The notes under the pieces: generated by a model
The model's input: the letters and a program-made list of their open reading frames with translations, nothing else
The model's database searches: none
What the model was told of the DNA's origin: nothing
Source: Crocodylus rhombifer
Taxonomy: Eukaryota > Chordata > Crocodylia > Crocodylidae
Reading direction: 5' to 3'
DNA length: 64,000 bases
NCBI GenBank assembly: GCA_038503035.1
Contig: JAVSML010000949.1
Location: forward strand, 331,427 to 395,426
Made by a program: the position numbers and the translations under genes
Shown: in pieces, positions 1-11,722 of the stretch
Numbering within the stretch: position 1 is the first letter of the stretch
Layout: each line of letters opens with the position of its first letter

Positions 1-1558
1 GGGCACTTATGGCACAACTTGACCCAAGGAAATTTTCCCTAGCCTTCCAGAGGTGAGTTTATGCCCCAAAACGTGCATAATTGGGCCCCTGCTTTTTTAC
101 GTGATTGCTTGGAATGACTTAATACTCTTTCTCCAATATTTGTGTAGCCTTGCATTTCTGAGATGGGCCCCCACACTTATTTGTTGTGAGAGACATGCTC
201 CATGTCGTGGCTCGTGCCAGCTGAAAGGTTGTTTTTCTTCCCCCCCACCCGATCCCGCTTCTGACCTTCTGCTGCTCATTTGCTGCCACGTTTGTTAATT
301 ATCCCTCGACCGAACCAACGTTTGCATGTTTCACGGACTACTCACCACCTCCCACCGAGCGGCACAGTTCACATCTCTGCCTGAGTAACTCAGATGAGCT
401 GTCTTTGGACACACAATAAGAAAAGAGGGGGGGTGGGGGGCGGAGGGAAGGGAAAGAAAACCAACTCATTTATGAAAATCCCATTCCCATGACATTTAAA
501 TCTGTGGAGCAGACAGCTCAGTCGTTGGCAGTGGGGCGCGTCAGGCGAAGGTCAGACTCAAGGGTGGAGGAGGGAGGGGCAAGAGGGGAGAGACAGCCTT
601 GTGCTTGAATTAGGAGGTAACAATCAGAGTATTAAATCCTACAGGAGCTTGCATGTAGGGCACAAAGCACTTAGTTTCTCGCTGACATGAGAGGGAGGCA
701 TTGTACACACCGACTCCTAGACTGATGGGTGTCAAGCAGCGATATTTTTATTATTTTTTTTTTACCTTCCCCCTCTGTCTTTGTTTTTTACAATTTAGAG
801 GGCGTGCATGGGGGTAGACTATTTGTACTGAGAATACAAGAGGGCTTTATGCGTATCCTTTGCGCTGCTGGAATGTTTCAACACAGCCAAATTAAAAAAA
901 AAAAAAGAAAAAAAGAAAGAAAGGAAGAATTGGAGGCTTGAAAAAGGTGAACCTGGAAGACAGTATATTATGAAGTCAGCTGGCTAGTGAGGGAGAGGTC
1001 AGGTGTCTCTTTGAGATTGCAGTGTCATAAAAGAAAGAGAGGCTTTCCTTCAAAAAAAAAAAAAAAACGCAGTCAGTGACTCTTGCCCTTTGAATTCCTT
1101 GCCTCTCTATGTGATGGAGTCAGAGATTAGAGATAGGCATTAACCCACGGGCCCAGATCCTCAGATTTTTGCCTGTGTGGTGGATTCGCCAACACATCGG
1201 TCTCTGCGTCTCTGTCCTGGATAAATATTAAAGACGACAGGCTTGTCACGTGAATGGTGACTCAGATTACCTGCATGCACAAAGAGAACAACGCATTCTT
1301 AGTCCTGCCCCTTTCTTCCATTTAGATGCTGGCCCGCTAGCTGCCATTTACTGCTGACACGGACATTGATGCCAAGGCATCGGTGATGGAGAGGGATGGC
1401 AGGAGATCTGTTTTAGCTTCTGTTCACTCACTCATCTCCTGGGAGCCTGAGGGGAGCAGGTGCCTTGATGAGAGCTGGTTGTGAAATTTTGCCCTGAATG
1501 GTTTGGACTTTTCTTTTGGTCAAAAAATACCACTTTGTTGAAACTAAAACTTTTCGTT
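1..1558. other. Unique non-coding sequence
   Basis: No gene, RNA or clear repeat is seen. The stretch has purine-rich and A-rich tracts (about 420-460, 888-930, 1052-1068) and short open frames without codon-like features. Around 1245-1270 a CACGTG E-box and a TGACTCA AP-1-type site lie close together, which may be chance. From about 1480 the text becomes rich in TTTTGG/AAAAC words of a kind seen again near 4.9, 6.3, 30.1, 40.8 and 43.1 kb, possibly a very old repeat. Confidence 0.6.
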
Positions 1559-1790
1559 GGGCACGTCTACACGAGATGCTTACTGCGCATTAACCTAATA
1601 ACACCGCGCAGTAGCGTGGCACTTAAAAACCATGCTAATAGCCTACTGCGTAGCGTTATTAGGCTACTATGCAGTAAGCATGCACTGGCCATGACTTTAG
1701 TTACTGCGCATTTCGTTAGTACTTTATTGAGCAAGTGCTAAACTAAATGTGCAGTATGCAAGGCGCATTAATGCACGTGTAAACACACCC
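1559..1790. mobile_element. MITE-like non-autonomous DNA element
   Basis: The ends are imperfect terminal inverted repeats: GGGCACGTCTACACG on the left, and the right end reads GGGTGTGTTTACACG when reverse-complemented. Inside are repeated TTACTGCGCATTAA / ATGCAGTAAGC words, with inverted copies around 1620-1680. There is no coding capacity. The same end type recurs at 11.7, 16.5, 18.9, 39.5 and 47.9 kb. A clear target duplication was not found. It resembles the crocodilian MITE-like family called Chompy in style, but that assignment is from memory and untested. Confidence 0.7.
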
Positions 1791-2604
1791 ACTGAAATGT
1801 AAAGGTTTCTATTACAAAAAACACAAATAAATAAAAAAAGGGACATTTCTCTAAGTTCAGGATGTAATTTTTGAAGGAGATAAAGTCCCATAAAAAACAT
1901 ACCAAATAGCCTGGTGCTTTTGGGAATTTGTCTTGGGTGAATGAGGCCCAAAGTTCATGTCCTTTCTCAAACTGGACAGAGTAAAGTTTGACTCGGGGTT
2001 TCCCATGTATCAGGAGACTGCTCTGTTCACTACGGTACAGGCTGTTCAAGGGTGGGTGTCTTTCATACAGTTATATTGTCATGGAAAAAAGGATCAACTT
2101 CATTTCACCTCAGAACAAAAGCTAATGTTGAAATCTTGATTTTTTGTTTATTTAATAAATGTGGTCAGTTTGATTTAAATGGGAATATTTAGATGTGCTG
2201 GTATGACTCAAAACAGTTCATTGCAATACTAAATTGCTTTTCCATAGAGAGCTGTATTGCCTCATAGAAATGGTGGTTCCAGGCTGAGGTTGTCTCATTG
2301 TCTCCTATGCACTGGGCTTCCCTGATGGGATTAAAGCTCCCATGATGCATCATGGCCTATCTCATGGGAATCTAGTCCAAAAGGAGAATAGGAGTATTGT
2401 GGTCTAAGGCACAGCTCCAACAAGGTTATACACCACTCTCAGGAGTTGTAGTTTCATTATAAATTTACTCCATTAACCATTTTTGCCATTTCCAAATTAA
2501 AATATTTTGGAACTCTTTTTGTGAAAAAAGTGAATGTTTTGACTTTTTGTCTTGATTCAGGATGAAATAATCTTGATAACAGTCTTCAAATACTTATATG
2601 CAGG
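1791..2604. other. Unique non-coding sequence
   Basis: No gene or recognisable mobile element is seen. The region is AT-rich with a few short open frames on both strands that share no known domain. About 2480-2580 is TTTTGG/AAAA-rich and may belong to the same ancient repeat suspected at 1480-1558. Confidence 0.5.
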
Positions 2605-2890
2605 AGGAAGGTGGACTATTCTCTGTGGTCATAGGGGATAAGATAAGCAAGGGTCATAAATTGTAGCAAGGGAAATGTAGGTTGGAGATTAGGAAGACAT
2701 TTCTTACTACAAGGGGAGTTCAGCATTGGAACAGGCTGCCTCAACAGGGCATAGTTTTTTCTATCTTCGGAGGTTTTCAAGAGCAAGTTAGACACATGAC
2801 TGGGATGGTTTAGTCAAGGACAATCCTGGGTTGGGCATGGTGACCTGAGGTCCTTCAAACCTGACTAGTTTATGGCTCTACGATTTTGTG
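2605..2890 (+). mobile_element. CR1 LINE, 3' end fragment
   Basis: This is a diverged 5'-truncated CR1. It reads like the end of ORF2 and the 3' untranslated region: a GTTGGAGATTAGGAAGACAT block (the LDIRK-type coding region), then the W-N-LP region, a TTTTCAAGAGCAAGTTAGA block, then GACCTGAGGTCCTTCAAACC and a decayed CTCTACGATTTTGTG tail. All frames are broken. Confidence 0.75.
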
Positions 2891-4309
2891 AAAGCAAATG
2901 TTAAAATGTTAGAATTTCTTACAGCATTGTATTTTGCTCAAATCCAATGTTATGTCTTTTTATATTTACTTTCTGTTCCTTGAGCATTTCGGGTTTACTT
3001 CACCCTACCTTTCTGTAGCATCTTGTGGATTAGAAAGTCACTTTTCTTTGTAAAATAAATACTGAGATTATCATGCAATCATGGACTCTTTGTGATGGCA
3101 CACAAAGGAAAGCATCATGGCTTGCAAGACTCACCGAATATTTCAAGAGTTGGCAATGCTGCTGATGCCATCATCTCCAGTTACTCAGTCCTCCCTCTTT
3201 GTTAATGACAAAGACTACTTCAATCTTTCCATGTCTGGTTATATATTATGGGAATAACCTGGGTATTTAATTTTTCATGGACTTGATTGATGATTCTGGC
3301 TTAATGCTCTTTGCTTAGTTCATGACTCACACTGGAGTTCTCTTCTCTCCATGTATGTATGTCCCTTAGCTTTACAACATTTGGATTATTTTAGGCTGGA
3401 TTCCTCCTACGCAGATTCCCTTTACTAATGCTGTAAGATAAGTCATTGCCGGTCATATATCACCTTGACTGTCATCCATGTAACCTCCCCGTACCGTTCT
3501 TAAAATGTATCCAGAATTTTATTACTAGCAGTACTATGGGTGCCTCTTGAGAGCTCAAGGGAAATCAAGACCTCCTAAGGTACATCTAACGCTGTAGCTG
3601 GAGGCGTGACTGTGGTGTGGGTAAGGATACTGATATGAACTTCAGTCTAGCCACCATGGGTAACCATAGCTGAGGAGATATGAAGCAAAGACTTCAGTAT
3701 TGGGTGTCCAGGCCCTCTGGGGAACTTATGTATATACTTGAGCTAGCATGAATATACCTACCACAGCCACATTTTAGTTATGGGGAAAACAGAACTGTTT
3801 TGTAGACAGTCTCTTAGTAAGACACAAGACTACCTAACTAGTGCATGATCCTAAGATATACAATAGGTGGCAGAAAAGCAGAGAACACAACCAATTTATG
3901 CAATCTCACACACAAGTCAGTTATAGCAGAGACTAAAACCTAGGTTTCCTGACTTCCAGGCTAGCACTATACTCCCACTTGAGTTTTACACTGGTGTAAT
4001 AAAGAACTGGTTTTGTCCCTTTGGCGTAACTTTGCCCTGTATTTTTAGGAACCAATCTGAATACCTCAAAAATCAGTATTTGCTTTGTGGGGAAATTCTG
4101 ACATTTGCAGAGGTCCTCCTATACTGAATCAGAATAAAAAAAACCCAAACAGATTGGGCACACAGTTTGCATATAATAAAATTTTCTTTGGGTAATGCCT
4201 ATATATTTTATCAAGGTGTTGCATTTAAATAAGACTGGATCTCTTAATTTCTATTCTATTTTATGGAATCAACTTTTTTTTTCTCCTGTGGCTATAGGGG
4301 ACAGAACTA
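2891..4309. other. Unique non-coding sequence with an old SINE-like fragment
   Basis: No gene is seen. About 3870-3980 resembles an antisense MIR/CORE-SINE (listed separately). About 3985-4030 contains a TTTTACACTGGTGTAATAAA-type word common in ancient sauropsid SINE-like repeats. The rest is featureless AT-rich sequence. Confidence 0.5.
3870..3980 (-). repeat. MIR/CORE-SINE-like fragment
   Basis: The order of weak matches fits an antisense MIR: a vestige of the 'aactgaggcacagagagg' region, then CAATCTCACACACAAGTCAG for the 'ggtcacacagctagtaag' box, then a CCTAGGTTTCCTGACTTCCA box near the head. It is strongly diverged. Confidence 0.45.
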
Positions 4310-4548
4310 GAGCAAAATCCTCAAACTGGAGTACAGGACATTTGGGTTGGAGATTAGGAAGAACTTTTTGACTATGAGGATGGTCAAACAGAACAGGCTG
4401 CTTAGATAAACTCTGGAATCTCCATCCCTGGAGATTTTCAAGAGCAGGCTAGATAGACATTTGGCTGGGAAGGTTTATATCTATCATTTAATTAATCTAT
4501 AAGGTGCAAAACTTAATGGCTTAACCAGGAAGAATGCTGCCTTGAGTG

Positions 4549-4872
4549 GACTAGATTGACATCAGGGGGTCCCTTCCAGACCTACTAGACTGGATGACAT
4601 CAGGAGGTCCCTTCCAGACCTACTAGACTAGATGACATCAGGAGGTCCCTTCCAGACCTACTAGACTAGATGACATCAGGAGGTCCCTTNNNNNNNNNNA
4701 GGTCCCTTCCAGACCTACTAGACTAGATGACATCAGGAGGTCCCTTTCAGACCTACTAGACTAGATGACATCAGGGGGTCCCTTCCAGACCTACTAGACT
4801 AGATGACATCAGGGGGTCCCTTCCAGACCTATTAGACTGGATGACATCAGGAGATCCCTTCCAGACCTACTT
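4549..4872 (+). repeat. 38-bp minisatellite made from the CR1 3' terminus
   Basis: The word GACATCAGG starts at 4558, 4596, 4634, 4672, 4729, 4767, 4805 and 4843. The spacing is exactly 38 except across the N gap, where it is 57. Each unit contains GACATCAGGAGGTCCCTTCC followed by AGACCTACTAGACTAGAT. Units differ at a few positions (GAGG/GGGG, CTAG/CTGG). The unit is the CR1 end block, so the array arose from a CR1 insertion. About eight units are visible and the true number is unknown because of the gap. Confidence 0.95.
4690..4699. other. Assembly gap (10 N)
   Basis: Ten N characters lie inside the 38-bp tandem array. The unit spacing across them is 57 instead of a multiple of 38, so the gap size is a placeholder and the array length is not resolved. 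Confidence 0.99.
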
Positions 4873-6751
4873 TCCTAAGATCCTGTTGTCTTCTAGAGAT
4901 ATATTCCTGTGGAACATTTTGCTTCTGTTGAATGAGCATTTTTGGCCAAAAGAAAGTTTCACTGGAAATGTTTTGACCAACTTCAATAGCTTTTTGTAGT
5001 AGCTTATTTATATTGCCTGCTTTAGTGGTTGTTGGTTGCTTCCTAATCGGCCTTTCACTGTAGTATTTAAGTCCTTAAGAATATTCAGATTTGAGAATTA
5101 ACAAATAGAAATGACCAATTCAGTAGGGTAGCAGTGGAAATACAGATCTTGAGTTCAGGGTCTGAGATCATGTTTTCTCCTCAGAGATTCATGCTCCATG
5201 GTTCATTTATTTCTTGTCTTTCCTGTTGAATCTATGAAGAATGGTACATGTTATTTCTCAGCCAGCACAATCTGGACTCTAACTGGATTCTCACTCCAAA
5301 CAGACAGTTCCCACGTCATCTCAATTCTGGAGAGATCTGAGCAGCGAATCACCAGGATGTGTCACTCCTCTTTGCTTCTGTTTTCCCCATAACTAAAATG
5401 GAGATAATAATGTTGACTTTCTTGGAGATCTATTGATGAAATGCATTATACAAGCATTAGTATTATTATTATTACTATCCTCCTCCTTGCTTGTCACTGA
5501 TTCATGCCCTTTCCCAGATTCTTCAGCTCTAATGTGAGCCATCAGGCAGGGTGAACTCCTGTTGAACTATTGACTTGGCTACTGATTTCTAAAAGTGAAT
5601 TTTAAATAAATGCCTACAGGGCAGCCAGATGTCAAGTTCTGGGGACGCCAGGTCACCTGCGGTGTGTCTTTTCATTGAACTGGCAAGGTCACCGTAGACA
5701 TCTCTCCTTGGGAGGACTTGCTTCCAGGTCCAGATAAACAATCCTGCCTGAGATAGTCCAAATAAAATACTGAAAATAAGCCCGAGGAAAATCCTGAAAC
5801 TAAAACCTTGCTTCTTGAAAAATAACTCGGAAGATGAGTTTGAAAATTAGGATTGCCTGGGCAAATATCAACACCGTTAGTCTGTATTTATGCTGGGAGT
5901 TTGAATGAATTGTCTCTGAACTGTGCCTATCATGGGAAGAGCATTTTCCTGGCTAGAAATGACTCTGGAATATCCCAAGACAGAGCTGATGTTTTATGGT
6001 GTTGCGAGGGACTTTTAGACACAGCTGTACAGCAAAAGTGGATCATTTGCCGTACAGCATCCCCTCCAACTTGTAAATCTCTCTAGGAGTAAAGATTGTG
6101 AGTATACATGGCAACATACAGCAAGGACCAATTTGTATGAGCTATTTAGATTTATAAGGGATGCAGATCCCCTTACTATTAAAAAGACAAAAGATTTACT
6201 TCTTGGCTTGTTTCAGTCCAATATTTTTTCTGTGCGTGACAGAAAAGGGGGACTGTTGTTAAGGACTGAGAAACCTGGGACTGAATCCAGTGGGGGGATA
6301 GTTGGAAGTTCACTTTCATTTTTTCAACAAAAAGTCCTTTTTTTTTTTAAATAAGAGAATTAAATTCTCGCTTCTCTTCAAATGGTCTGTATTTCCAGCA
6401 GAAAATGGAAACGTTCACTTTTGAAAACTAGAAAGACTCAAACTAAGATCCTGTCCTTTTCTTTCGGTCGATTGAAAAACCAAAAGATGGCACAATTAGG
6501 GGGAAAATGTTCTTTAACAAGTTTCCACAGAAACTCGTTATCCTTTGCTGAGTAGCTTTAATGCAAATATTGGGTAGCCAGTAACACTGTGGCCATAACA
6601 GCCGATGAAGTAGCCTGTCACCTACAAAAGCTCCGAATGAGTTTGTTTCTAAGGCACCACCGTGGTCTGCTGCCTGCCTGTGTCTATATAATTATACACA
6701 TTTGGTCAGAGAGAACAGCTTTTATGAAGTACTTTCCCAGTCAGAGCCAGT
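4873..6751. other. Unique non-coding sequence
   Basis: No gene is seen. About 4930-4990 and 6260-6480 contain TTTTGGCCAAAAG/GAAAAC-rich text, possibly an ancient repeat. A MIR-like fragment with an ATT trinucleotide run lies at 5365-5480. Short open frames at 5198-5392, 5853-6086 and 6133-6354 on the plus strand show no recognisable domain or splice context. Confidence 0.5.
5365..5480 (+). repeat. MIR-like fragment with (TAT)n tail
   Basis: The order CTTCTGTTTTCCCCATAACT, AAATGGAGATAATAATGTTG, then GAAATGCATTATACAAGCAT followed by a TAT repeat (5461-5476) matches the 3' half of MIR (the 'cctcatctgtaaaatggggataataata' region and beyond) in sense orientation. Confidence 0.6.
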
Positions 6752-7395
6752 TTCACCATTGCTTTAGTGGGTAACCTGTTCCAGTGCTTTACTACCCTCC
6801 TAGTGAAAAAGTTTTTCCTAATATCTAACTTAAATTTCCCTTGCAGCTTGAGCCCATTGCTCCTTGTTCTGTCATCTATCCACACTGAGAACAGCCCCGC
6901 ACCATCCCCTTGCAGGGAGTTGAAGGCCGCCATTCAATCCCCCTTGGTCTTCTCTTCTCCAGACTAAATAACCCCAACTCCCTCAGCCTCTGCACATACG
7001 TCATGTCCCCCAGCTGCAAAACCATTTTGTTGCCCTCCACTGGACTCTCTCCAGTTTGTCCACAACCTTTCTGTAGTGGGGTCCCAAAACTGGACACAGG
7101 ACTCCAGATGTGGCCTCCCCAGTGCTGAATAGAAGAGAAAAATCACTTCCCTTCATCTTCTGGTAACTCTCTTAGGCATTCAGCCCAATATGCTATTAGC
7201 CTTCTTCACAATATGAGCAAACTTGCCTCATATTCAGCTTATTGTTCAATGTAACCCCAAAGTCCTTTTCTAAAGAGCTGCTGCACAGCCACTCAGACCC
7301 CAGCCTGCACCAGGGCATGGGATTGTTCCCTGCTAAGTGCAGGACTTTGCACTTGTGCTTGTTGAACCTCATGAGATTTCTTTTGTGCCTGCATG
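6752..7395 (-). mobile_element. CR1 LINE, antisense, C-terminal ORF2 fragment
   Basis: On the minus strand the frames encode pieces of the CR1 ORF2 C-terminus: KHWNRLP, LDIRKNFFTRRVV, LFSLEKRRPRG, and upstream KCKVLHLAGNNP and FGVTLNNKLN. The pieces are in different frames, so several frameshifts separate them. The 3' terminal block and tail are missing at the low-coordinate end, and the 5' part of ORF2 (endonuclease, catalytic RT core) is absent. Confidence 0.88.
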
Positions 7396-8816
7396 AAAGC
7401 ATATTTCTTTTTCTATTTATGTTACAGGTTACAGACAGGAATATGCTTTTTACAGAAACAAGGCCATATGTTGTTGTATTCATGGACTATGAAAAGGCTG
7501 GGTGGGCGGTGGGCTGCCTTAGTATGTGTTAGTCTGTCTAGTCTCAGGCTTTTCTAATGTATCTATCATTACCGTATCTACCCTCTGGGATAAGAAACTG
7601 GCAGCGGAGAAGTGTTATGCTGACCCAGCCCAGAGATAATACTTTGCATAAACCTTAGGGCCTGTTGTAAACCGGCATGTACACAATGCCACATTGAATT
7701 CACAACCGTTCAAGATTGCCCTCTAGCTACCATTCATCTGTCTTGAACAGAGCTGGGGGCAGGTCAGCTACAAAAGGAAAAAGAGAAGAAAAGAAAAGAG
7801 GTGGGGGGAAGAAAAGAATGACCAGACCCCCGATTTGAAAAGGGGGTTTTGGAAAGCAGCTTGGATTCAAGACAGGACCAACATCAGGCTGGGTGCATTC
7901 TCCTTCTCAAGGGAAATGTGTGAAATGCTGCGAGCAGCAGGTTGAGAAGTGAGCTTTGCATTCCTGCTCATTTATCTTGCACCTTTTATCCGGCTGGGTC
8001 TACTCATCTCTGCAAAGAGAGCGGGGGCATCCACACCAGGGCCAAAAGGGCTTCATGAGCTTCTGAGAACCATGCACAAAAACCCTGGGTTAGATTAAAG
8101 CAGCCTGGTGCTCTAGGGACATGGCAACAGGGGGTCAAGCTCTTGCTTGGAGTGGTAGTAACAGGGGACTCCCCCCTTCCTACAGAGGCCAGGAGAGACG
8201 GGGCTCTCTCCCCTCTCCTTTAGCAATGGTATGAAGTAGCATCTACTCCCAAATATTGGTAGTTCATCAGCACTGGCCCCAGCAGAGCTGGGCTTACTGC
8301 AATCATTGCCTCTTAACATGCAAAAGCTCTCTGATGGGGTGGCAAAGGCAAGACTGCCCCCTCCCCCAACCCCAAACAGCTGGTTTTGGCATTAACACTC
8401 CACTAGGGCAGTCCCCAGCTCTTTGAGCTATTTGTTCAGGCTGTCTGCAAACTCAGGCAGACATCAGTGAGTCAAATTATTCTCAGTTAATATGTTGAAG
8501 CATTTCCCCCCTTATTCTGAGGGCTAGGGAAAAATAATGCTGAGCTTCTGAGGGCATCTCATGACGCCAGGAGAGATCCAGATACAGCAGGCGCACATGT
8601 AGAGGGCGGATGCCTTCAACTGGCCCTGAGGAACCCATCCAGAAATGCATGCCCATGCAATGCCCTCCTCACTCCTGCAAAGAAAAGTCTCTCTCAGTCC
8701 TTATCAGTGCCCTTTAATGCACATAGATAAAATTCCCACATTGCCGTAATACCTGAACTCCTTGCAATCTCTAACGCTGTTCTCTCTCCAGCGTTACTGT
8801 TCAGCACAGCTGCCCT
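7396..8816. other. Unique non-coding sequence
   Basis: No gene or confident mobile element is seen. There is an A/G-rich tract at about 7770-7815. The short minus-strand frames at 8113-8319 and 8694-8879 have no recognisable domain. Confidence 0.5.
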
Positions 8817-8948
8817 GTGCCCCATTTTGCAGATAGCAGCCAAAGCACAGAGGCATAAGTGACTGACCCAAGGTTTCACAAAGGATCTGGGGCACAGCAG
8901 GCATGCAGGACCTCAGGCTGGACAGAGCAGGAGTCTGGACCTTAACCA
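8817..8948 (-). repeat. MIR/CORE-SINE fragment
   Basis: A well-ordered antisense MIR: TGTGCCCCATTTTGCAGATA, then AAAGCACAGAGGCATAAGTG, ACTGACCCAAGGTTTCACAA, a low-similarity CATGCAGGACCTCAGGCTGG block and AGGAGTCTGGACCTTAACCA. These correspond to the 'cccattttacagatgag', 'aggcacagagaggttaagtgactt', 'gcccaaggtcacac' and head regions of MIR. The short frames here are fortuitous. Confidence 0.75.
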
Positions 8949-9459
8949 CAGAAACATTCACCTCCTCAAAGCCCTGTTTCCATCTGATGGATGGCACAAT
9001 GACCTACCAGCCGTTTTGTTAGCGGTTGATCCAAGCTCCGTGGGGGTCTTTGGGGGGTCACACAGTCCATATAACACATACTAAGTGCTGTTAAAAGTTA
9101 AGCAAAAGTAGTTTGATATGTGCCAAGTGCTATCGTGGCATTGCAAAGTTCCTCCCCTTCAGGTGAGGATGAGCTAACATACTGACTTGAACAGGTCACG
9201 GCACTGCAAAGGGTTGCAGCTGTAGCAAGTCACCATGTGACCAGACCACTCCTGGGAACCAGGCTTTGGCTCAGGCTATACATTTTTGACCCAGGTGAAT
9301 TGCTGTGTCTCCATACAAACAGTCTCAGGTACTGGCAGCAGTTTAGCCACATTCATGCTGCCTGCACTGTGTTGAGACCGACGTTCTGCATGGTGGCTCA
9401 GGTAGACCACCACACTAATGCCTCTCTACTGCTTCCAGTTCACGAGCACTAGTGTGTGT
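8949..9459. other. Unique non-coding sequence
   Basis: Nothing recognisable is seen. An open frame at 9237-9452 (+) has no domain match that I can name. Confidence 0.5.
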
Positions 9460-10345
9460 ATCAAAGAATCATATAAAATGAGGGTTTGAAGGGACCTCAG
9501 GAGGTCACATCTAGTCCAACCTCCTCCTTAAAGCAGGACCAGCCCCAACTACATCATCCCAGCCAAGCCTTTGTCTACCTGGGTCTTAAAAACCTCCAAG
9601 GATGGAGAGTCTACCACCTCTCTGGGTAGCCTGTTCCAGTGCTTTACTACTCTTTTTATGAGAACTTTCTTCCTAGTATCGAACCTCAACTTCCCTTGCT
9701 GCAACGTGAGCCCATTGCTCTTTGTTCTGTCGTCTGCCCCCATTGAGAGCAGTCCAGCTCCGTTGTCTTTGTAATCCTCCTGCAGGGTGTTGAAGGCTGC
9801 TATTAAATCCCCCCTCAGTCTTCTTGTCTGCAGATTAAATGAGCCCAGTTCCCTCAGTCTTTCTTCACAAGTCATGTCCCTCAGCCCTCAAAGGTTTTTC
9901 ACTGCTTTCCGCTGGACCCTCTCCAATCTGTCTACATCCTTTCTATAGTGGGGGGCCTGAAACTGGACACAGGACTCCTGATGTGGTCTCACAAGTGCTG
10001 AATAAAGGGGAATAATCACTTCCCTTGATCTGCTGACAATGCTCCTAACAGTGCAGCCCAGGATGCCGTTCGCTTTCTTAGCAACACGGGCACGCTGCTG
10101 GCTCCTGTTCAGCTTGTTGTCCACTGTCACCCCCAGGGCCTTTTCTGCAGACCTGCTGCCCAGCCCGTCAGCCCCCAGCCTGCACCGGTGCATGGGGTTG
10201 ATCTGTCCTAAGTGCAGGACTTTGCACCTGGCCTTGTTGAACCTTATGAGATTTCTTTTGGCCCAATCCTGCAATTTGTTGAGGTCTCTCCAAATCCTAG
10301 CCCTACCCTCCAGTGTATCTACTACTAGACTTGCTGAGGGTGAAC
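9460..10345 (-). mobile_element. CR1 LINE, antisense, C-terminal ORF2 plus 3' end
   Basis: The low-coordinate end carries the CR1 3' terminus (AAAGAATCATATAAAATGAG, then GAAGGGACCTCAGGAGGTCA). Reading the minus strand, frames encode CR1 ORF2 pieces: [64 protein letters not shown] and VVKHWNRLPREVVD. The two long frames (9888-10274 and 9549-9875) meet near 9880, where a frame change occurs. The element is 5'-truncated inside the thumb/C-terminal part of the RT protein, so it lacks the endonuclease and the catalytic motif. Confidence 0.92.
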
Positions 10346-10699
10346 AAAACTGACCTTGGTATCTCTAGTGCTCCTGTGTAGACATCCCCTGATTTACTCC
10401 AGCTAAGGAACTGGCCTCATTCCTCTGCCATTTATTTTTTATGAGGTCCTTGCCCTACATGTAGTACTTTGAAAGATGACTTGCTTGTTGATAGACAGTC
10501 CTGCAAAGGTATAACCTCGCTTTTAGAAGCACAGTAAATGAGGGCCATAAAGGACACCGGCAAATCAACTAGTTTAGTGCATCTATTGCCTGTCTAAACC
10601 ATCTGAAGCACAAGGCAGGGTAGAGCTGCACCTTATAGACTAACTATCTAACATGGCTAACTACCCTTCTCTAAACCCTGCCATCCATACGTTTGCCTC
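10346..10699. other. Short unique stretch between CR1 copies
   Basis: No gene is seen. Part of it may be unaligned CR1 sequence, but I cannot support that by eye. Confidence 0.4.
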
Positions 10700-11722
10700 C
10701 CTCCCTAGTTAACCTATTCCAATGTCAGAGTCAGAAAGTTCTTCATGACATCCAACCTAAATTGCTCTTCTTGCAATTTCATCCCATTACTACTTTTTTC
10801 TGCTACTGGTGACCATTGAGAAGTCTATCTCAATCCTCTTTATATCAACACTTAATGTATATGAAAATTGTAATAATTCCTTCCTTCTCTAGGTAAATAA
10901 TCTCAGTTCTTCTAATATTTTCCCATAAATCATGTTTTCTAGATTTCTAATAATTTTTGTTGCTCCCCACTGGATTCTTTATTGAAGTGGGGTGCCCATA
11001 ACTGGACACTACTCTAGTTGAAGACTTACCAGGACTGAACAGAGTAGAAGAATCCCTTCTTTGACTTCCACGTGGCACTACAATACACCCCAATATGCTC
11101 TTGACCTTTTTTGGCCACAAAAGCACATTTTGACTCACATTCAGTTTGCATTCCAGTGTAAACCCCAGGGCCTTTTCTTCTTCAGGACTGCAGCTTAACT
11201 AATTGCTCCTCAGCTTGCAGTTGTGCATTTGATTGTTGCATCCCTAGTGCTGTACTTCGTGTTTGTCCCTTGTTGACTTTCATTTGAATAATGCAGAACC
11301 ATTTCTGAAGTTTATCAAAGTTATTTTGGATCTTAATCCTACCCTCCAGAGTGTCTCCTTCCCCAACCAACTTGGGTGTAATCTGCACATTTACCAAGAT
11401 TTACTAAATTCCAGTCTCCTAGTTTATTAAAAAGTACTAGACCCAAGACAAACCCTGGGAAACCCTACTCAATATAAATTCACATTTAGGTATTGTGCCA
11501 CTGATGACTACTCATTGACCATGATGATCCAACCAGCTGTGTACCTATTTTATACAGTCTTTCATCTAGACTGCCTTTTCATAGATTATCAATGAGAATG
11601 GCATGAAAGATGAGTTTTGAAAGCCTGCTAAAGTCAGGGTGAATCATTATCTACTGCTATGGTTGGTCAGGCATGAGTTGGTCTTAACAAATCCATACCT
11701 TGTTATTCTGTAGGTGACGGAG
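10700..11722 (-). mobile_element. Old CR1 LINE, antisense (part 1, split by a MITE)
   Basis: This is a diverged antisense CR1 ORF2. GAAAGTTCTTCATGACATCC (LDIRK region), CCCCACTGGATTCTTTATTG, ACAGAGTAGAAGAATCCCTT, AACTAATTGCTCCTCAGCTT and the 'cctaccctccaga' region come in CR1 order. It continues to CATCTAGACTGCCTTTTCAT and AACAAATCCATACCTTGTTA, which lie in the upstream RT region. Frames are thoroughly broken. It stops at the MITE at 11723 and appears to resume at 12181. Confidence 0.82.

Larger units (their letters stand above)
4310..4872 (+). mobile_element. CR1 LINE 3' end expanded into a minisatellite
   Basis: From about 4330 the text follows CR1 ORF2/3' UTR: GGTTGGAGATTAGGAAGAAC, GAACAGGCTGC, GAGATTTTCAAGAGCAGGC, then the terminal block 'gactagatgacatcaggaggtcc'. 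CR1 normally ends there with short 8-bp tail repeats. Here the terminal 38 bp is instead tandemly repeated (see 4549-4872). No open frame survives. Confidence 0.8.

Noticed and set aside
4549..4872. Regular 38-bp repeats as a CRISPR array
   Set aside because: The units are head-to-tail with no spacers, derive from a CR1 end, and the host is a vertebrate.
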